This document shows, in pieces, positions 1 through 30,987 of a stretch of 64,000 bases of DNA. A program made the position numbers and the translations under genes. The notes beneath the pieces were generated by a model. The model ran no database searches. It was given only the letters and a program-made list of their open reading frames with translations, and was not told where the DNA came from. The stretch covers positions 17,136,873 to 17,200,872 of the forward strand of contig NC_088643.1 in the NCBI RefSeq assembly GCF_964019385.1. The letters are read 5' to 3'. Within the stretch, counting starts at the first letter, position 1, and the number at the start of each line of letters is the position of its first letter. The stretch is from Sycon ciliatum (taxonomy: Eukaryota > Porifera > Calcarea > Leucosolenida > Sycettidae).

Positions 1-140
1 TGTCTGTGCTGAGGCCACTGCTGTGATGTGGTGTTCATGATCGTTGTCATTCTGCCAAGTGTCTGTGCTGAGCCCACTGCTGCGATGTGTTGTTCGTGGC
101 TGTTGTCACTCTGCCAAGTGTCTGTGCTGAGCCCACTGGC
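1..140. repeat. 59-bp tandem repeat, about 2.4 copies
   Basis: Copies begin at 1, 60 and 119 with TGTCTGTGCTGAG; the first two end in CTGCCAAG and the third breaks off at 140. It lies in the intron upstream of the first exon I can see. Nothing coding is supported between 140 and 564. Confidence 0.8.
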
Positions 141-564
141 AGAGTGTGTGTGTATGGTTGTGTACTCGTGGAGTTTAGTGGTGTGTTGGTGTGAATGTCA
201 TTCACTGTAGCTGGATTCTGGCATGCCTATATTGAATTAAGTTACATGTACATGTAAACCCACGTGTCCTGTAGATGTGTGCTGTGAAACTATTCTGTGA
301 AACCGTACTAGTCACAAAGCACAGTTTTCTGTGCTGCGTTTACCCATTGTTTTACCTTACTCTGGCATCATGCAGTGCGAGGCCCTTGTGTGCCTGATGG
401 CTTGACTGCCGCATGGGCTTAGAATGATAGATTGCGGTGGTATGATGTGTGCAGTCTTCGTTTTCATCCATAGCTGATCTGTGTTAATTTGTTGTTGCTG
501 CTGTTGTTGCTGCTGTTTTTGCTGCTGTTTTTGCTGCTGCTGCTTCTTGTTGTTGTGTACATAG

Positions 565-21468
<20,904 letters not shown>

Positions 21469-22320
21469 GGCTAGCCGCTGTGGCGGAATGTCGACGTCGA
21501 CACCACACACTGCTGTTGCTACAACCCGCTGAGCTAGCCGTCTCCCAAGCAGCGCTCTCACCTACGGCATAGCCCTGCAACACACCTAACTAACTTGATG
21601 GCAACTAACTAACTTGATGCCATCTTTGCGGGGCCATCGGGTAGTTATTTGGAGAGAAATTGTTACTCGTGTCTTAAGGCACGTTGCAAACATGAGCAGG
21701 GCGGAATCTACTCGAACTTTCCCAAAGTGATGAGATTACCTTAGGCCATGATGGCAGATGTTCTATTTCCGATTTCCTTTTTTTTCTTTTTGACTTTGAG
21801 CAACAATTTCTGGCGGTTGTTATTTCCGTGTTCGTTTGTCTAGCGGAATTTTTTGAGAATGCAACTACGACTTACTCCCGCGGGGTACCATTTACACTAT
21901 TATTAGTTAGGCTCTTCAATATGCAGGGCTCAGGGCTCAGGGCTCAGGGCTGTGACGCAGGACGCACTGCTATGTACAATGTTTTCAAAGTACTTTTATG
22001 ATTGTCACCTTTTTAGCCAGTCTATTTTTAGCTTTACTACAGTGCACAACTGGAGGATTGTGGTGTTACACAACTTTTGTCAGGTGGTGCTTTTGCGCAG
22101 CCATAATTATTTAATTCGTTCAGTGCTGTAATTTCTGTTCACCTGGGACGCTGCTCGGCATCCCGACTGAACGCCGATCGTGAAACTCAGCGCTCTCTCT
22201 CTAGGAGTGGCGGACCCCCTTGGGGGTTTCCAGTGCCACAGATCCCTGGTTTCAATGATGAGCTTTCAACCAGCAGCCGTTCACATCTCTCTGATTTCAG
22301 GGCTGGGTTTCGCGCTCAAC

Positions 22321-22547
22321 TACTGTAAAACCGGAAAGTCTAACGAGTCACGTCTAACGTTTTAGCCACCAATCTTTATTCGCTATTTGAAGAAACGTTA
22401 TCCCGGACCCAGTGTGTAAAGATGCGCACACATCGATGCATGTTCTGGGTGACCAGGCAGCCATCGTTAAACTTTCTGCACGTTATCATGCCAAAATTAC
22501 AAAAAACGTTAAACTTTTTGGTCGTTAGACTTTCCGGTTTTACAGTA
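22321..22547. mobile_element. MITE with TACTGTAAAACCGGAAAGTC ends
   Basis: Inverted ends TACTGTAAAACCGGAAAGTC / GACTTTCCGGTTTTACAGTA, TA-bounded, with an inner CTAACG inverse pair. It sits in the 3' flank of the coiled-coil gene. 21469-22320 otherwise shows only a short AGGGCTC repeat at about 21927-21950. Confidence 0.85.
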
Positions 22548-22556
22548 GCCTAGGGT

Positions 22557-22622
<66 letters not shown>

Positions 22623-22700
22623 AGGGAGAGGGAGAGGGAGAGGGAGAGGGAGAGGGAGAGGGAGAGGGAGAGGGAGAGAGGGAGGGAGAGAGAGAGAGAG
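22557..22700. repeat. (GA)n and (GAGAGG)n microsatellite
   Basis: Pure GA followed by a hexamer array, then GA again. Confidence 0.97.
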
Positions 22701-22986
22701 GTCATCACTAGCAGTGAACGCGTGTTTCCCTGTCACAATGCCAGAGGCAGAAGGAAGTCGGCTCGCTGACAGTTTCATCCAGACGCTGTTCGGTTGAGAA
22801 CTCCAACGCGCGAAGGAGATAATTATGTCCACCGACCACGCAGCCCATGTGTAAGGGCGGCATGCGTTACAGGGTTCAGTACCGGTAGTGGCCCGGTATC
22901 TTCAACAGTCGTAGGTCATGCTGCCAGTCTTGGACTTTTCCAACTGCCAGCTTCATAACTCAGATCGAGGGTTGTGTTTGATGTAA

Positions 22987-22996
22987 AATAAATAAA
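22987..22996 (+). terminator. Candidate poly(A) signal for the coiled-coil gene
   Basis: Two overlapping AATAAA hexamers, followed by GTCATGTCTCT. It is the first strong signal I see after the stop, about 1.5 kb downstream, so the link is tentative. Confidence 0.35.
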
Positions 22997-23716
22997 GTCA
23001 TGTCTCTACGACCGCACCCAGCTAGGTAGCATGCTCCACCCGTGACCACCTAAATGCCAGTAAATTGTTAAAGGGAAAGGCAAAAATTAAAATTTCACCA
23101 GTTGTAGTCTTCGGGGTGCTGAGTCGAATGGTCGTGGTCCGAGGAAGCTGAGACGCTCCCTTCCTACTTGAATCCCAATCGAACTCGCGCACTTCCACCG
23201 AAACTGGGTGACTGCGCCCTACTAGATGGGGATTTGTATGCAAAATGTCACTAAAAGCGCCATTTCGTTCTTATAAAAGCACGGATGACCGCGATTGGCC
23301 CATATGTTGTAGTCTTTTGGACGCTGAGTCCACTGGTTTTGGTCCGAAAAGGCTGCGATGCAGCGTTCCTCCTTTATTCCCAATCGAACATGGTTGAACA
23401 AGCGGTCACGTGCTCCTGCGTACGCCAGTCACCTGGTCACCGTGCCTGCAGGGTACAACTATTACTTTACTAGCCTGTTTGACCATTTTTGGGTGCAGTC
23501 CTGTTACTCGAGTTGAACCTTGGTGTGAAAGTTGTCACCAGCTGGCGAGGTGACCAGGTGATTTGGGGACCCAGGAGCACGTGACCACTTGTTCAACCAT
23601 GTTCGGTTGGGAATAAAGGAGGAACGCTGCATCGCAGCCTTTTCGGACCAAAACCAGTCGACTCAGCGTCCAAAAGACTACAACATATGGGCCAATCGCG
23701 GTCATCCGTGCTTTTA

Positions 23717-24555
23717 GGGGCCGTCCGTAAATATCGATGTTTTTTTAGAGACGATATTGGTGCGTCTGGGGGGGGGGGGGGGGGGGGGGGTTGAGCCATG
23801 TGCGTCTTTTCGAGCATCAGAAAAATATCGATGTAAATACGGAGCATCAGCAAATCGAATATTCGAGTGAAATTCGAGAATCGTCACGAAAAGCACTCAA
23901 TCAGTCGAAACTAGGGCTTTGTTCGACTGAAAAATGCCCGCAAACAGAAAATACTTTTCGAATGCTCCGCGCGTGCTCTGGTGCACTACGAGTACTCATT
24001 CTTGCGCATGTAGCTAAAAATACTGGACTGCGCTACATGCTGAACCTCTTTTTCATTCGAATTTTCTCTCTGATTTTCTTTTTGCCATTCGAATAATCAA
24101 ATCGAAAATTCGATTTGCTGATGCTCCGTAATATCTGAAGTTTCGCCGATCCCTGCACGCGGACGTCTAAATGGCTATACAAGAAATGTGAAACCAGCTT
24201 CCGTTCGCGGAGCTAAAACTCGCGACACAAGAACAAAATCAAAAATTGGAAGCTGTACGCCCATGGCGAATTTCAAGAGCAAAAGAATGAGCTATTGATT
24301 GTGGAAATCGGCCGAACGATGCCTGCAGGAGACCTTTTTCAAGACGTAGAGGCAGTGTGAACAAACACGGACGAACTCCACAAGAGTTTCCAGTCTTCAC
24401 TGTCTGAACAAGGATTTGAAAAAATGAGCATCCAAAAATATTGATTCCATGATCTAGATGTACATGTGCGTCTTCTGGGGGGAGGGGGGGGGGGGTCAAG
24501 GGAGAGAAGCACCAATATCGTCTCTAAAAAAACATCGATATTTACGGACGGCCCC
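23717..24555. mobile_element. Harbinger-like MITE inside element A
   Basis: Terminal inverted repeats GGGGCCGTCCGTAAATATCG (extending over 40 bp) with TTA on both sides (23714-23716, 24556-24558). The TTA target and GGGGCC ends fit PIF/Harbinger (inference). Poly-G tracts lie near both ends. The empty site is visible in element B as GCTTTTATAAG. Confidence 0.85.
23841..24127. mobile_element. Third-level nested MITE
   Basis: Inverted ends GGAGCATCAGCAAATCGAA / TTCGATTTGCTGATGCTCC inside the Harbinger-like element. Flanks GTAAATAC and GTAATATC match only partly, so the duplication is uncertain. Confidence 0.75.
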
Positions 24556-24694
24556 TTATAAGAACGAAATGGCGCTTTTAGTGACATTTTGCATACAAAT
24601 CCCCATCTAGTAGGGCGCAGTCACCCAGTTTCGGTGGAAGTGCGCGAGTACGATTGGGATGAAAACACACCATGGCCAGCCACTGGCAGCCAGG

Positions 24695-25562
24695 TTAAAG
24701 GGGAAGTATACCCTAAAATCAAATATTTTCACCAGTTGTAGTCTTCTGGGTGCTGAGTCGAATGGTCTTGGTCCGAGGAAGCTGCGACGCTCCCTTCCTA
24801 CTTGAATCCCAATCGAACTCGCGCACTTCCACCGAAACTGGGTGACTGCGCCCTACTAGATGGGGATTTGTATGCAAAATGTCACTAAAAGCGCCATTTC
24901 GTTCTTATAAAAGCACGGATGACCGCGATTGGCCCATATGTTGTAGTCTTTTGGACGCTGAGTCGACTGGTTTTGGTCCGAAAAGGCTGCGATGCAGCGT
25001 TCCTCCTTTATTCCCAATCGAACATGGTTGAACAAGCGGTCACGTGCTCCTGGGTGCCCAAATCACCTGGTCACCGCGCCAGCAGGTGACAACTTTCACA
25101 CCAAGGTTCAACTCGAGTTCAACTCGATCAGGACTGCACCCAAAAAAGGTCAAACAGGCTAGTAAGTTGTACCCTGCAGGCACGGTGACCAGGTGACTGG
25201 TGTACGCAGGAGCACGTGACCGCTTCTTCAACCATGTTCGATTGGGAATAAAGGAGGAACGCTGCATCGCAACCTTTTCGGACCAAAACCAGTTGACTCA
25301 GCGTCCAAAAGACTACAACATATGGGCCAATCGCGGTCATCCGTGCTTTTATAAGAACGAAATGGCGCTTTTAGTGACATTTTGCATACAAATCCCCATC
25401 TAGTAGGGCGCAGTCACCCAGTTTCGGTGGAAGTGCGCGAGTTCGATTGGGATTCAAGTAGGAAGGGAGCGTCTCAGCTTCCTCGGACCACGACCATTCG
25501 ACTCAGCACCCCGAAGACTACAACTGGTGAAAATTTGATTTTAGGGTATACTTCCCCTTTAA
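24695..25562. mobile_element. Palindromic MITE B with TTAA target site
   Basis: TTAA at both ends, then AGGGGAAGTATACCCT and its inverse. Arms of several hundred bp are near-complementary, with a short centre near 25120-25140. The TTAA target fits piggyBac or Kolobok groups. It interrupts the reverse-transcriptase fragment to its right. Confidence 0.88.
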
Positions 25563-26430
25563 GCAGGTCCGGCTTGACGAGGAGGAGAGTGTTCGGGGCA
25601 TTGATATGGTAACCGTAGGGTTTCCCGGTCTCGTCCACATCATCCCGGCACCAGAGTCGAAAGGCACGTAGCTTGCCAGCATCACTTGAGTCGTCAGCAT
25701 GATACTATCACAATTCACGGATGTTGGTGTGGAGAGCGCGGCGGCGCCGTACGAATTGAAAACCATCGACAGATGGTCGCCTAGCTTGTGTTGTACCTTC
25801 GGCAGAGGAAGGCTCGCTACCACCAGGAATGAAGAGGCGGGCATCATCTTGGTAGCAGTGTGGTAGCCTAGGCTAAGGAGTAAGGGCAGCTTGCCAGCGG
25901 TTCAGGCAACTGGAGGCATTCTTCGCGTCAGCTAGTTTTTTTAAATATTTTTTTACTAGAGCCACGCAAACCCATCATGTGTGAGCCATGAATAAGGGTA
26001 GTAAGACAGTAAGACTGCTTCAGTTGTGGTGTCCTCACATAAGCGCTTCATGGCGTGGACCGCTGCCTCTTTCCCAGCATGCTAGCGCCAGCTGGCAATC
26101 CAACACATTTCCGCAGTAACCCACAGGCTTCCATCACATCTTCTGATGGTACTCGTAGGATGGATTCGGCTGGAATGCGACGGAGGACCTCACACACACC
26201 GGTAGGTCGGACGTGGCCCGGGTTCTTGTCAAGGGCGATCAGTCGACACGACGACAGGCTGTGAATGGGCAATAGAGTCTGGTGGTGGCAAGGTTCTTGC
26301 GGCTAGCAAGCGGGCGAGGGACGCCATTGCCGAACATAGGCTGTTGGGGGCACCTTTGCACGGCGAGTGGAAGCATGAAGCACGTGACTGGTCGCGCGAG
26401 CGGCCAAGAGTTGAAAAGTATCGAAACTAC
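25563..26430 (-). pseudogene. Decayed non-LTR reverse transcriptase fragment (RLE-LINE type)
   Basis: On the minus strand, the frames hold CRLIALDKNPGHVRPTGV at about 26170-26240 (an RT palm-entry motif) and, further on, HADDSS at about 25690-25705, where LINE RTs carry the YxDD catalytic motif, then GYHINAPNTLLLVKPDLL. Several frameshifts. The motif style matches the C-terminal piece at 29473-30956, probably the same family. Confidence 0.6.
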
Positions 26431-26441
26431 ACAGTCATGCA

Positions 26442-26479
26442 CAGGGAGTCGTAAAATACCGGTATTTTACGACTCCCTG
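26442..26479. mobile_element. 38-bp perfect palindrome with 8-bp target duplication
   Basis: CAGGGAGTCGTAAAATACC joined to its exact inverse, flanked by GTCATGCA at 26434-26441 and 26480-26487. It looks like two fused hAT terminal repeats with no interior. Confidence 0.85.
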
Positions 26480-26490
26480 GTCATGCACAC

Positions 26491-26533
26491 CAGGGTGTCA
26501 TACCCAAACCGCTGGTCTGGGTATGACTCCCTG
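26491..26533. mobile_element. Second CAGGG mini-palindrome
   Basis: CAGGGTGTCATACCCA ... TGGGTATGACTCCCTG; flanks ATGCACAC and GTGCATAC match at six of eight positions. It directly follows the 38-bp palindrome. Confidence 0.65.
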
Positions 26534-26865
26534 GTGCATACCAAGCATGCCGCATGCTTGAACACATTGCGCAGGGCGGCACTTATCATCGAAGTTATCG
26601 ATCCTTGTTGTTAGTACATACCGGTACGCTCCAAGCTGGGAGTTGGAGCTTATTCTTGGGGAAAAAAATTCTTGGCACTCACGTGATCAGTCACGTGACG
26701 CAAACCGGTCCATGATGCACAAAGAAACAAGTGCTGACGGTATATTTCTTCTAAGAACTCTACAAATCAACATGACTGTACTCGTTTGGTCACTGCGAAT
26801 TAAAATCAAATCAAACGACGACGACGACAACAACAATGGCCACCGTGAGAACAAAGATTTGAAAC

Positions 26866-26891
26866 AACAACAACAACAACAACAACAACAA
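26866..26891. repeat. (CAA)n microsatellite
   Basis: Nine CAA units upstream of the zinc-finger gene 3' end. Confidence 0.9.
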
Positions 26892-27051
26892 TTCCAGTGC
26901 AGTGTTTTCTTTGCACTTGCTAACGCTTGCATTGTCCGTCCGTCCCACAAACAAGCTCTCAGCTGGACGAAACGAATGAAAAAAAAAGATCGCCAGTTTC
27001 AGCGTGTTAGGAGCCCGGAGAACACCAATGTACGATTTTAGAAAATAATTT

Positions 27052-27057
27052 TTTATT
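27052..27057 (-). terminator. Poly(A) signal of zinc-finger gene copy 1
   Basis: AATAAA on the minus strand, 120 bp after the stop. The surrounding AAATAAAAAATTATTTT is conserved at the same place in the array copies (41880s, 43500s, 45250s, 47840s, 49280s). Confidence 0.6.
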
Positions 27058-27176
27058 TCTTTTTCAAAAAAGGCAGCATGGAGACAAAAACCTTATACGT
27101 TGCATATTGTTCCAATTGGTGGAGTCGTGGTATGACTACGCTCACTTTACTTCCATCGATGTCGATTTTACAGCAT

Positions 27177-27683
27177 TTAAGACATGTCCATGTCTTCAGT
27201 GTCACCAGGTGAATGCACGCCAGCATCAGGCACAGTGGGAGCAGCGCTAGTACCACGCACGTCAAGACATTGCCGCGAGGCGTAGCACAGGGCGCACTGC
27301 GCGGTGGCGCCGTCGTTCACAAACTGGCACGACACGCACGCCCACTCTGCCATGCCGCTGGCTTCCACGCTGCTGCTGTCCTCGGCGTAAGCGGCCACAT
27401 TCAACTGGAAGGCATTGACCATACTGTCCATCGAGGGCAGGGAAAGTATTCCTTCGTTCGTGGGCCGAGACGCTACCGTTGCCACAGGTGGAGCATGCCG
27501 GGACTGTGCACATTTCTTACACACCGACCCGAGGCTCTCCTCGTTTTTGGTTTGGCATCCAAAGCACGACCACATCGGTATTTGTTTCAGCTTCTGCTGC
27601 TGTCGTTGTTGTTGCTCGGCGTCTTCTTCACTTGCCTGCGTATCCGATGCGCTCCTTTTTTTCGGTGGCTCCGAGTCCTCCAT
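27177..27683 (-). CDS. Small protein with two RanBP2-type zinc fingers, copy 1
   Basis: 168 residues starting MEDSEPPKKRSASDTQ. Finger 1: W38, C40, C43, C55, C58 (spacing 2-11-2). Finger 2: W114, C116, C119, C130, C133, an exact W-x-C-x2-C-x10-C-x2-C with Asn at the usual place. A short Gln stretch precedes finger 1 and the tail is acidic. Such fingers bind ubiquitin or single-stranded RNA in known proteins; which applies is unknown. I chose the MED start because the preceding sequence (ttctcccag at 27712-27720) looks like a 3' splice site, and the same arrangement occurs before the ATG of copy 2. The linker LPSMDSMVNAFQ is conserved in copy 2 although the DNA has diverged, arguing for selection. 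An upstream non-coding exon is likely. Promoter region about 29350-29450 (see copy B). Confidence 0.75.
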   Translation of the reverse strand: MEDSEPPKKRSASDTQASEEDAEQQQRQQQKLKQIPMWSCFGCQTKNEESLGSVCKKCAQSRHAPPVATVASRPTNEGILSLPSMDSMVNAFQLNVAAYAEDSSSVEASGMAEWACVSCQFVNDGATAQCALCYASRQCLDVRGTSAAPTVPDAGVHSPGDTEDMDMS

Positions 27684-27882
27684 TCTGAGCGTTGCAGTCA
27701 CTGGTTCGAGCCTGGGAGAAAGGGCAGAGAAACAGAAGTACACTCACGAAATCCTGTAGAAGTTCAGTCGCAGAGGGCCAGTGGCTATGCAAGGCACGCA
27801 GGGTTACTACCATACGATAGGTATATTGCCTTTGGGTCACTTTCTGAATAAAGGTATTACACGTACTCACTACTACAGAAAC

Positions 27883-27907
27883 ACACACACACACACATAC
27901 ACACACG

Positions 27908-27949
<42 letters not shown>
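27883..27949. repeat. (CA)n microsatellite
   Basis: Interrupted CA/CG repeat in the presumed 5' intron of zinc-finger copy 1. Confidence 0.95.
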
Positions 27950-28365
27950 GCACTTCGTTGTAGCTACTACAAGTAGTTGCATGCCCTTAGGCAATCATCA
28001 GACAACTGGTAGTGGTTGAACACTCAAGATCGGATTATGCTATCACAGAAGCAGCGATATACGTATGTACGTGAGAGTGAGCAATACAATGGGTGGATAC
28101 TATAGCCATTTAAAAAAATACGACGGACGTTGCAGGAGACGCATGACATGTGGGGTGACATCAGTCCACTGCTCACATCCTAAGATCTGATAATGCGTTT
28201 CCAGTGTGACCGTTGGCTTTGAATAATTGCACGAATCTATGAATCCGTACATGTACACTATCCACTACAAACATTTCTATAATAATAATAATCATACCAC
28301 TTGCATGTATTTATCTCTATACATTTCCTCATATAATTTCAATAATGGACGCGGAGACAACAATT

Positions 28366-28473
28366 TTATAATAGCTATAAAGAGAACAAATTCTGCTGTC
28401 ATTGGTAAACCTTCATGACTTTGTTGTAGTGTGGCGATGACAGCAGAATTTGTTCTCTTTATAGCTATCATAT
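28366..28473 (+). mobile_element. Hairpin element starting at a hammerhead-type cut site
   Basis: Perfect 32-bp arms (ATAGCTATAAAGAGAACAAA ... inverse), with TGGTAAACCTTCATGACTTT beginning at 28403. The same segment at 45008-44936 (minus) follows directly after the predicted cleavage base of HHR-H. Probably a retro-inserted ribozyme product with a fold-back arm. Confidence 0.65.
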
Positions 28474-29040
28474 AATTTCCTTCATCTTTCTGTGAGAACC
28501 GGACCTATGCCGGTAAGAAGGCCAGCATGCCTGTGCAATTGGTGAAGTAAAATAAAAGTCAACAACAACAACACTAATCTAGACTTTTTTTCTTTTTTTA
28601 AAATTTTACAATGAGGAGAAACCAATGAGAAAGTTCGCATGCGCATGCAACATTGCTTGCTGGAAAAACTGGCTAAAAATATGACGTTTATACACTCGAG
28701 CAAACCAGCCTGACCTGATCAACTAAACCATGGAACAATTGCTGAAGTTTTGAATCCATAAATACTACTCCTAGTTTTCTCTGACTTCGTTGTATTCGTG
28801 TCATATCTCAATGGATGTCATCTCGTCTCATTCATCACCGGAGGGCTATGGCAGGGACCACGGCCATCACATTCACTGCATCACAGCCATGACATGCTGG
28901 GTACTGATAGTCCTACCAAACACGACTCAAATAATTCACACAATCTACAAACATCCTACTGCTACACTGTACCTACAATCATAGCATGTATGCACTCTTT
29001 TGTTCAAAATGGATGCAAAGCGCAAGGCGGCATCTTTTTG

Positions 29041-29080
29041 ATTTTTGAAAAAAGGTCGTGGGTTCGAACCCCGCTAGCTT
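29041..29080 (+). repeat. tRNA-like B-box fragment
   Basis: GTGGGTTCGAACCCCGC forms a T-arm-like hairpin with a pol III B box, but no acceptor stem, A box or anticodon arm is present. Probably a tRNA-derived SINE remnant, not a tRNA gene. Confidence 0.45.
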
Positions 29081-29472
29081 TTGACGACCTTTTTTTCTTC
29101 GTTTTTTACACTATGATCAACGACACGTGCAGGCTTGATCTACGCGTCGGTAGTCACCGCACTACACTGTACTGTCCGTGTCTGGCTGTTGAGTGTACAG
29201 TGAGTACTCTCGTGCAGAGATACTAAAATGTACAATGTCATGTAACTCACATGTGCAATGCACTGGTCGTCTTCTCTAGCTCTGGAGTCTGGTCACTGCT
29301 GCGCAAGGAGAAGTAAATTAACAACAACCAACAAGATCAGTCCAACACTTCAACAAAGGTCTCTTGGTTCTCCTTTTAATGGCTGTGCCGACTCGGTGGC
29401 CCGAGTGTCCGTATCTCGTCCCGTACGGGAAGCTGCGCCCGTACGAGATACACCGTACCACTACTAGTACTA

Positions 29473-30797
29473 TGTACCAGAGAAAGCCCGGGACTGGTGT
29501 GGGCAGGTCGAATCACTGACATCAACCGCCCTGCCTCAGCCACAAGCAGCCTATTCTGCTTTCACCCGAGGCCTCTCCAGCCGCTGGTCTTTCCTCTGCC
29601 GGGTACTTGAAAGTGTGTCTGCTGGCCTTGCTTCACTGGAGCGGGTCATTGCCACGAAGCTCCTCCCAGCTCTCACAGGCCAGGAAATAAGCTCTGAGCT
29701 CCGCACCCTTTTCTCCTTCCCTTGCCGGAACGGTGGTCTAGGAATATTGGATCCCACCTCTCTGTCGGCCCAGTACCAATCCTCGCGTGCCATCACTGCT
29801 CCTATGGTTGCCAACATCCTCACCCAGAGTTTCAACCTGGGACAGTGGGAGACTCTTTGGCAGAGGTCGCCAGCCTGAAGGCCTCTAACCACAAGGATGT
29901 GAAGGCAGCTGCCACGGAAGCCCTTCGCCAATTCACCGCCCGAGCCTCCTCTGCCCTCCAGCACTCCATCAACCTTGGCAGTGAGGCGGGTGCGTCCAGC
30001 TGGCTCACGTGTCGCCCCCTCAGTCGGCATGGGTTCAGCTTGTCGAAGTGTGAATTTCGCGATGGTCTGGCATTGCGGTATGGCTGGCACCCGGCACGGC
30101 TCCCTTCTACTTGTGTCTGTGGTGCCACCTTCTCTGTTGAGCATGCTCTCTCTTGCCCCACTGGTGGTTTCCCGACGCTTCGCCACAATGAAGTACGGGA
30201 CATCATCGCTGGCCAACTGAAGAAGGTGGCACACAGCGTAGAAGTAGAGCCTCATCTCCAACCCCTCACCGGCGAGCTTTTCCGATACCGGACGGCGTCC
30301 ACCGAGGATCAGGCCCGTCTGGATGTGGCGGCGAGTGGCGTGTGGGGAGGACGGTTTGAACGCGTTTATCTTGATGTACGAGTGTTTAACCCATTCGCTC
30401 CTTCAAACCGTTCCTCTTCTCTCGCTGCTCGCTACCAGAGCCATGAGCGCGAGAAGCGTCGCAGGTATGGTCAGAGGGTGCAAGAAGTTGAGCGAGCCTC
30501 CTTCGTACCTTTTGTATTCTCAGCCACAGGTGGAGCCGGTCGAGCTGCTTCCGCTCTTCTCAAGCGAATTGCTGCTCTGTCTGCAGAGAAATCCGGAGAG
30601 CCATACGCAATGGTGATGGCGTTGCTGCGTTGTCGTCTTGGTTTTGGTCTCCTGCGTGCCAGTGTTGCCTGCCTTCGCGGTGCCCAGCGGATGCGCCGCG
30701 TCAATGATCAGTCTGCTGTCCTCGCAAACGCGGAGGCTGCATTGATTTAACTTTCTTTGCAACTCCTGCAGTCTAAGTACTGAGTATCATTGTTATC

Positions 30798-30836
<39 letters not shown>

Positions 30837-30956
30837 TATGCGTGAGTCAACAGCTTTGATAAAGTTATTGTGTTTACCCCTCTTGTTTTCTCATCATTGT
30901 GTTGCTTTTAATTTTAATCTTGCCCGTTAAAGAGGCTGTTGGACCGTTGAAAAAAA
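29473..30956 (+). mobile_element. 5'-truncated non-LTR retrotransposon with restriction-like endonuclease
   Basis: Coding remnant of the Pol C terminus in two frames joined by a frameshift near 29865-29880. First part includes FTRGLSSRWSFLCRVLES and LPARL-like CRNGGLGILDP. Second part (to TAA 30748-30750) has CVCGATFSVEHALSC (C-x-C-x7-H-x4-C knuckle), LRHNEVRD, then ARLDVAASG and YLDVRVFNP, the spacing of a PD-(D/E)xK-type endonuclease seen in R2-like LINEs. It ends in A-rich GAAAAAA. CTAGTACTA (29464-29472) and CTAATACTA (30957-30965) are the target duplication. The insertion lies upstream of zinc-finger copy 1. Confidence 0.8.
30801..30840. repeat. (GT)n microsatellite in the 3' UTR of the LINE
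   Basis: GT repeat between the stop codon and the A-rich end. Confidence 0.9.
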
Positions 30957-30987
30957 CTAATACTACCCGTAACGATATTTTGCGTAA

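Larger units (their letters stand above)
23068..24660. mobile_element. TTAA-type palindromic element A (interrupted, right end lost)
   Basis: The left end is TTAAAGGGAAAGGC. A long inverted repeat (GTAGTCTTCGGGGTGCTGAG and onward) folds on itself, as in the intact relative at 24695-25562. A second element is inserted at 23717-24555, and the terminal part after GATTGGGAT at 24660 is missing. Confidence 0.8.

Noticed and set aside
25040-25612. ORFs repeated on both strands around 23-25.6 kb
   Set aside because: They are frames through the arms of palindromic TTAA elements and recur inverted for that reason.
27961-28010. Possible further hammerhead on the minus strand
   Set aside because: CTGATGA and an ACTAC/GTAGT stem III are present, but GAA has become GCA and stem I does not pair in register; only a decayed relative.
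29041-29080. tRNA gene
   Set aside because: Only a T-arm and B box; no cloverleaf can be drawn. The same holds for the B boxes at about 51160, 51480, 53450 and 56440.
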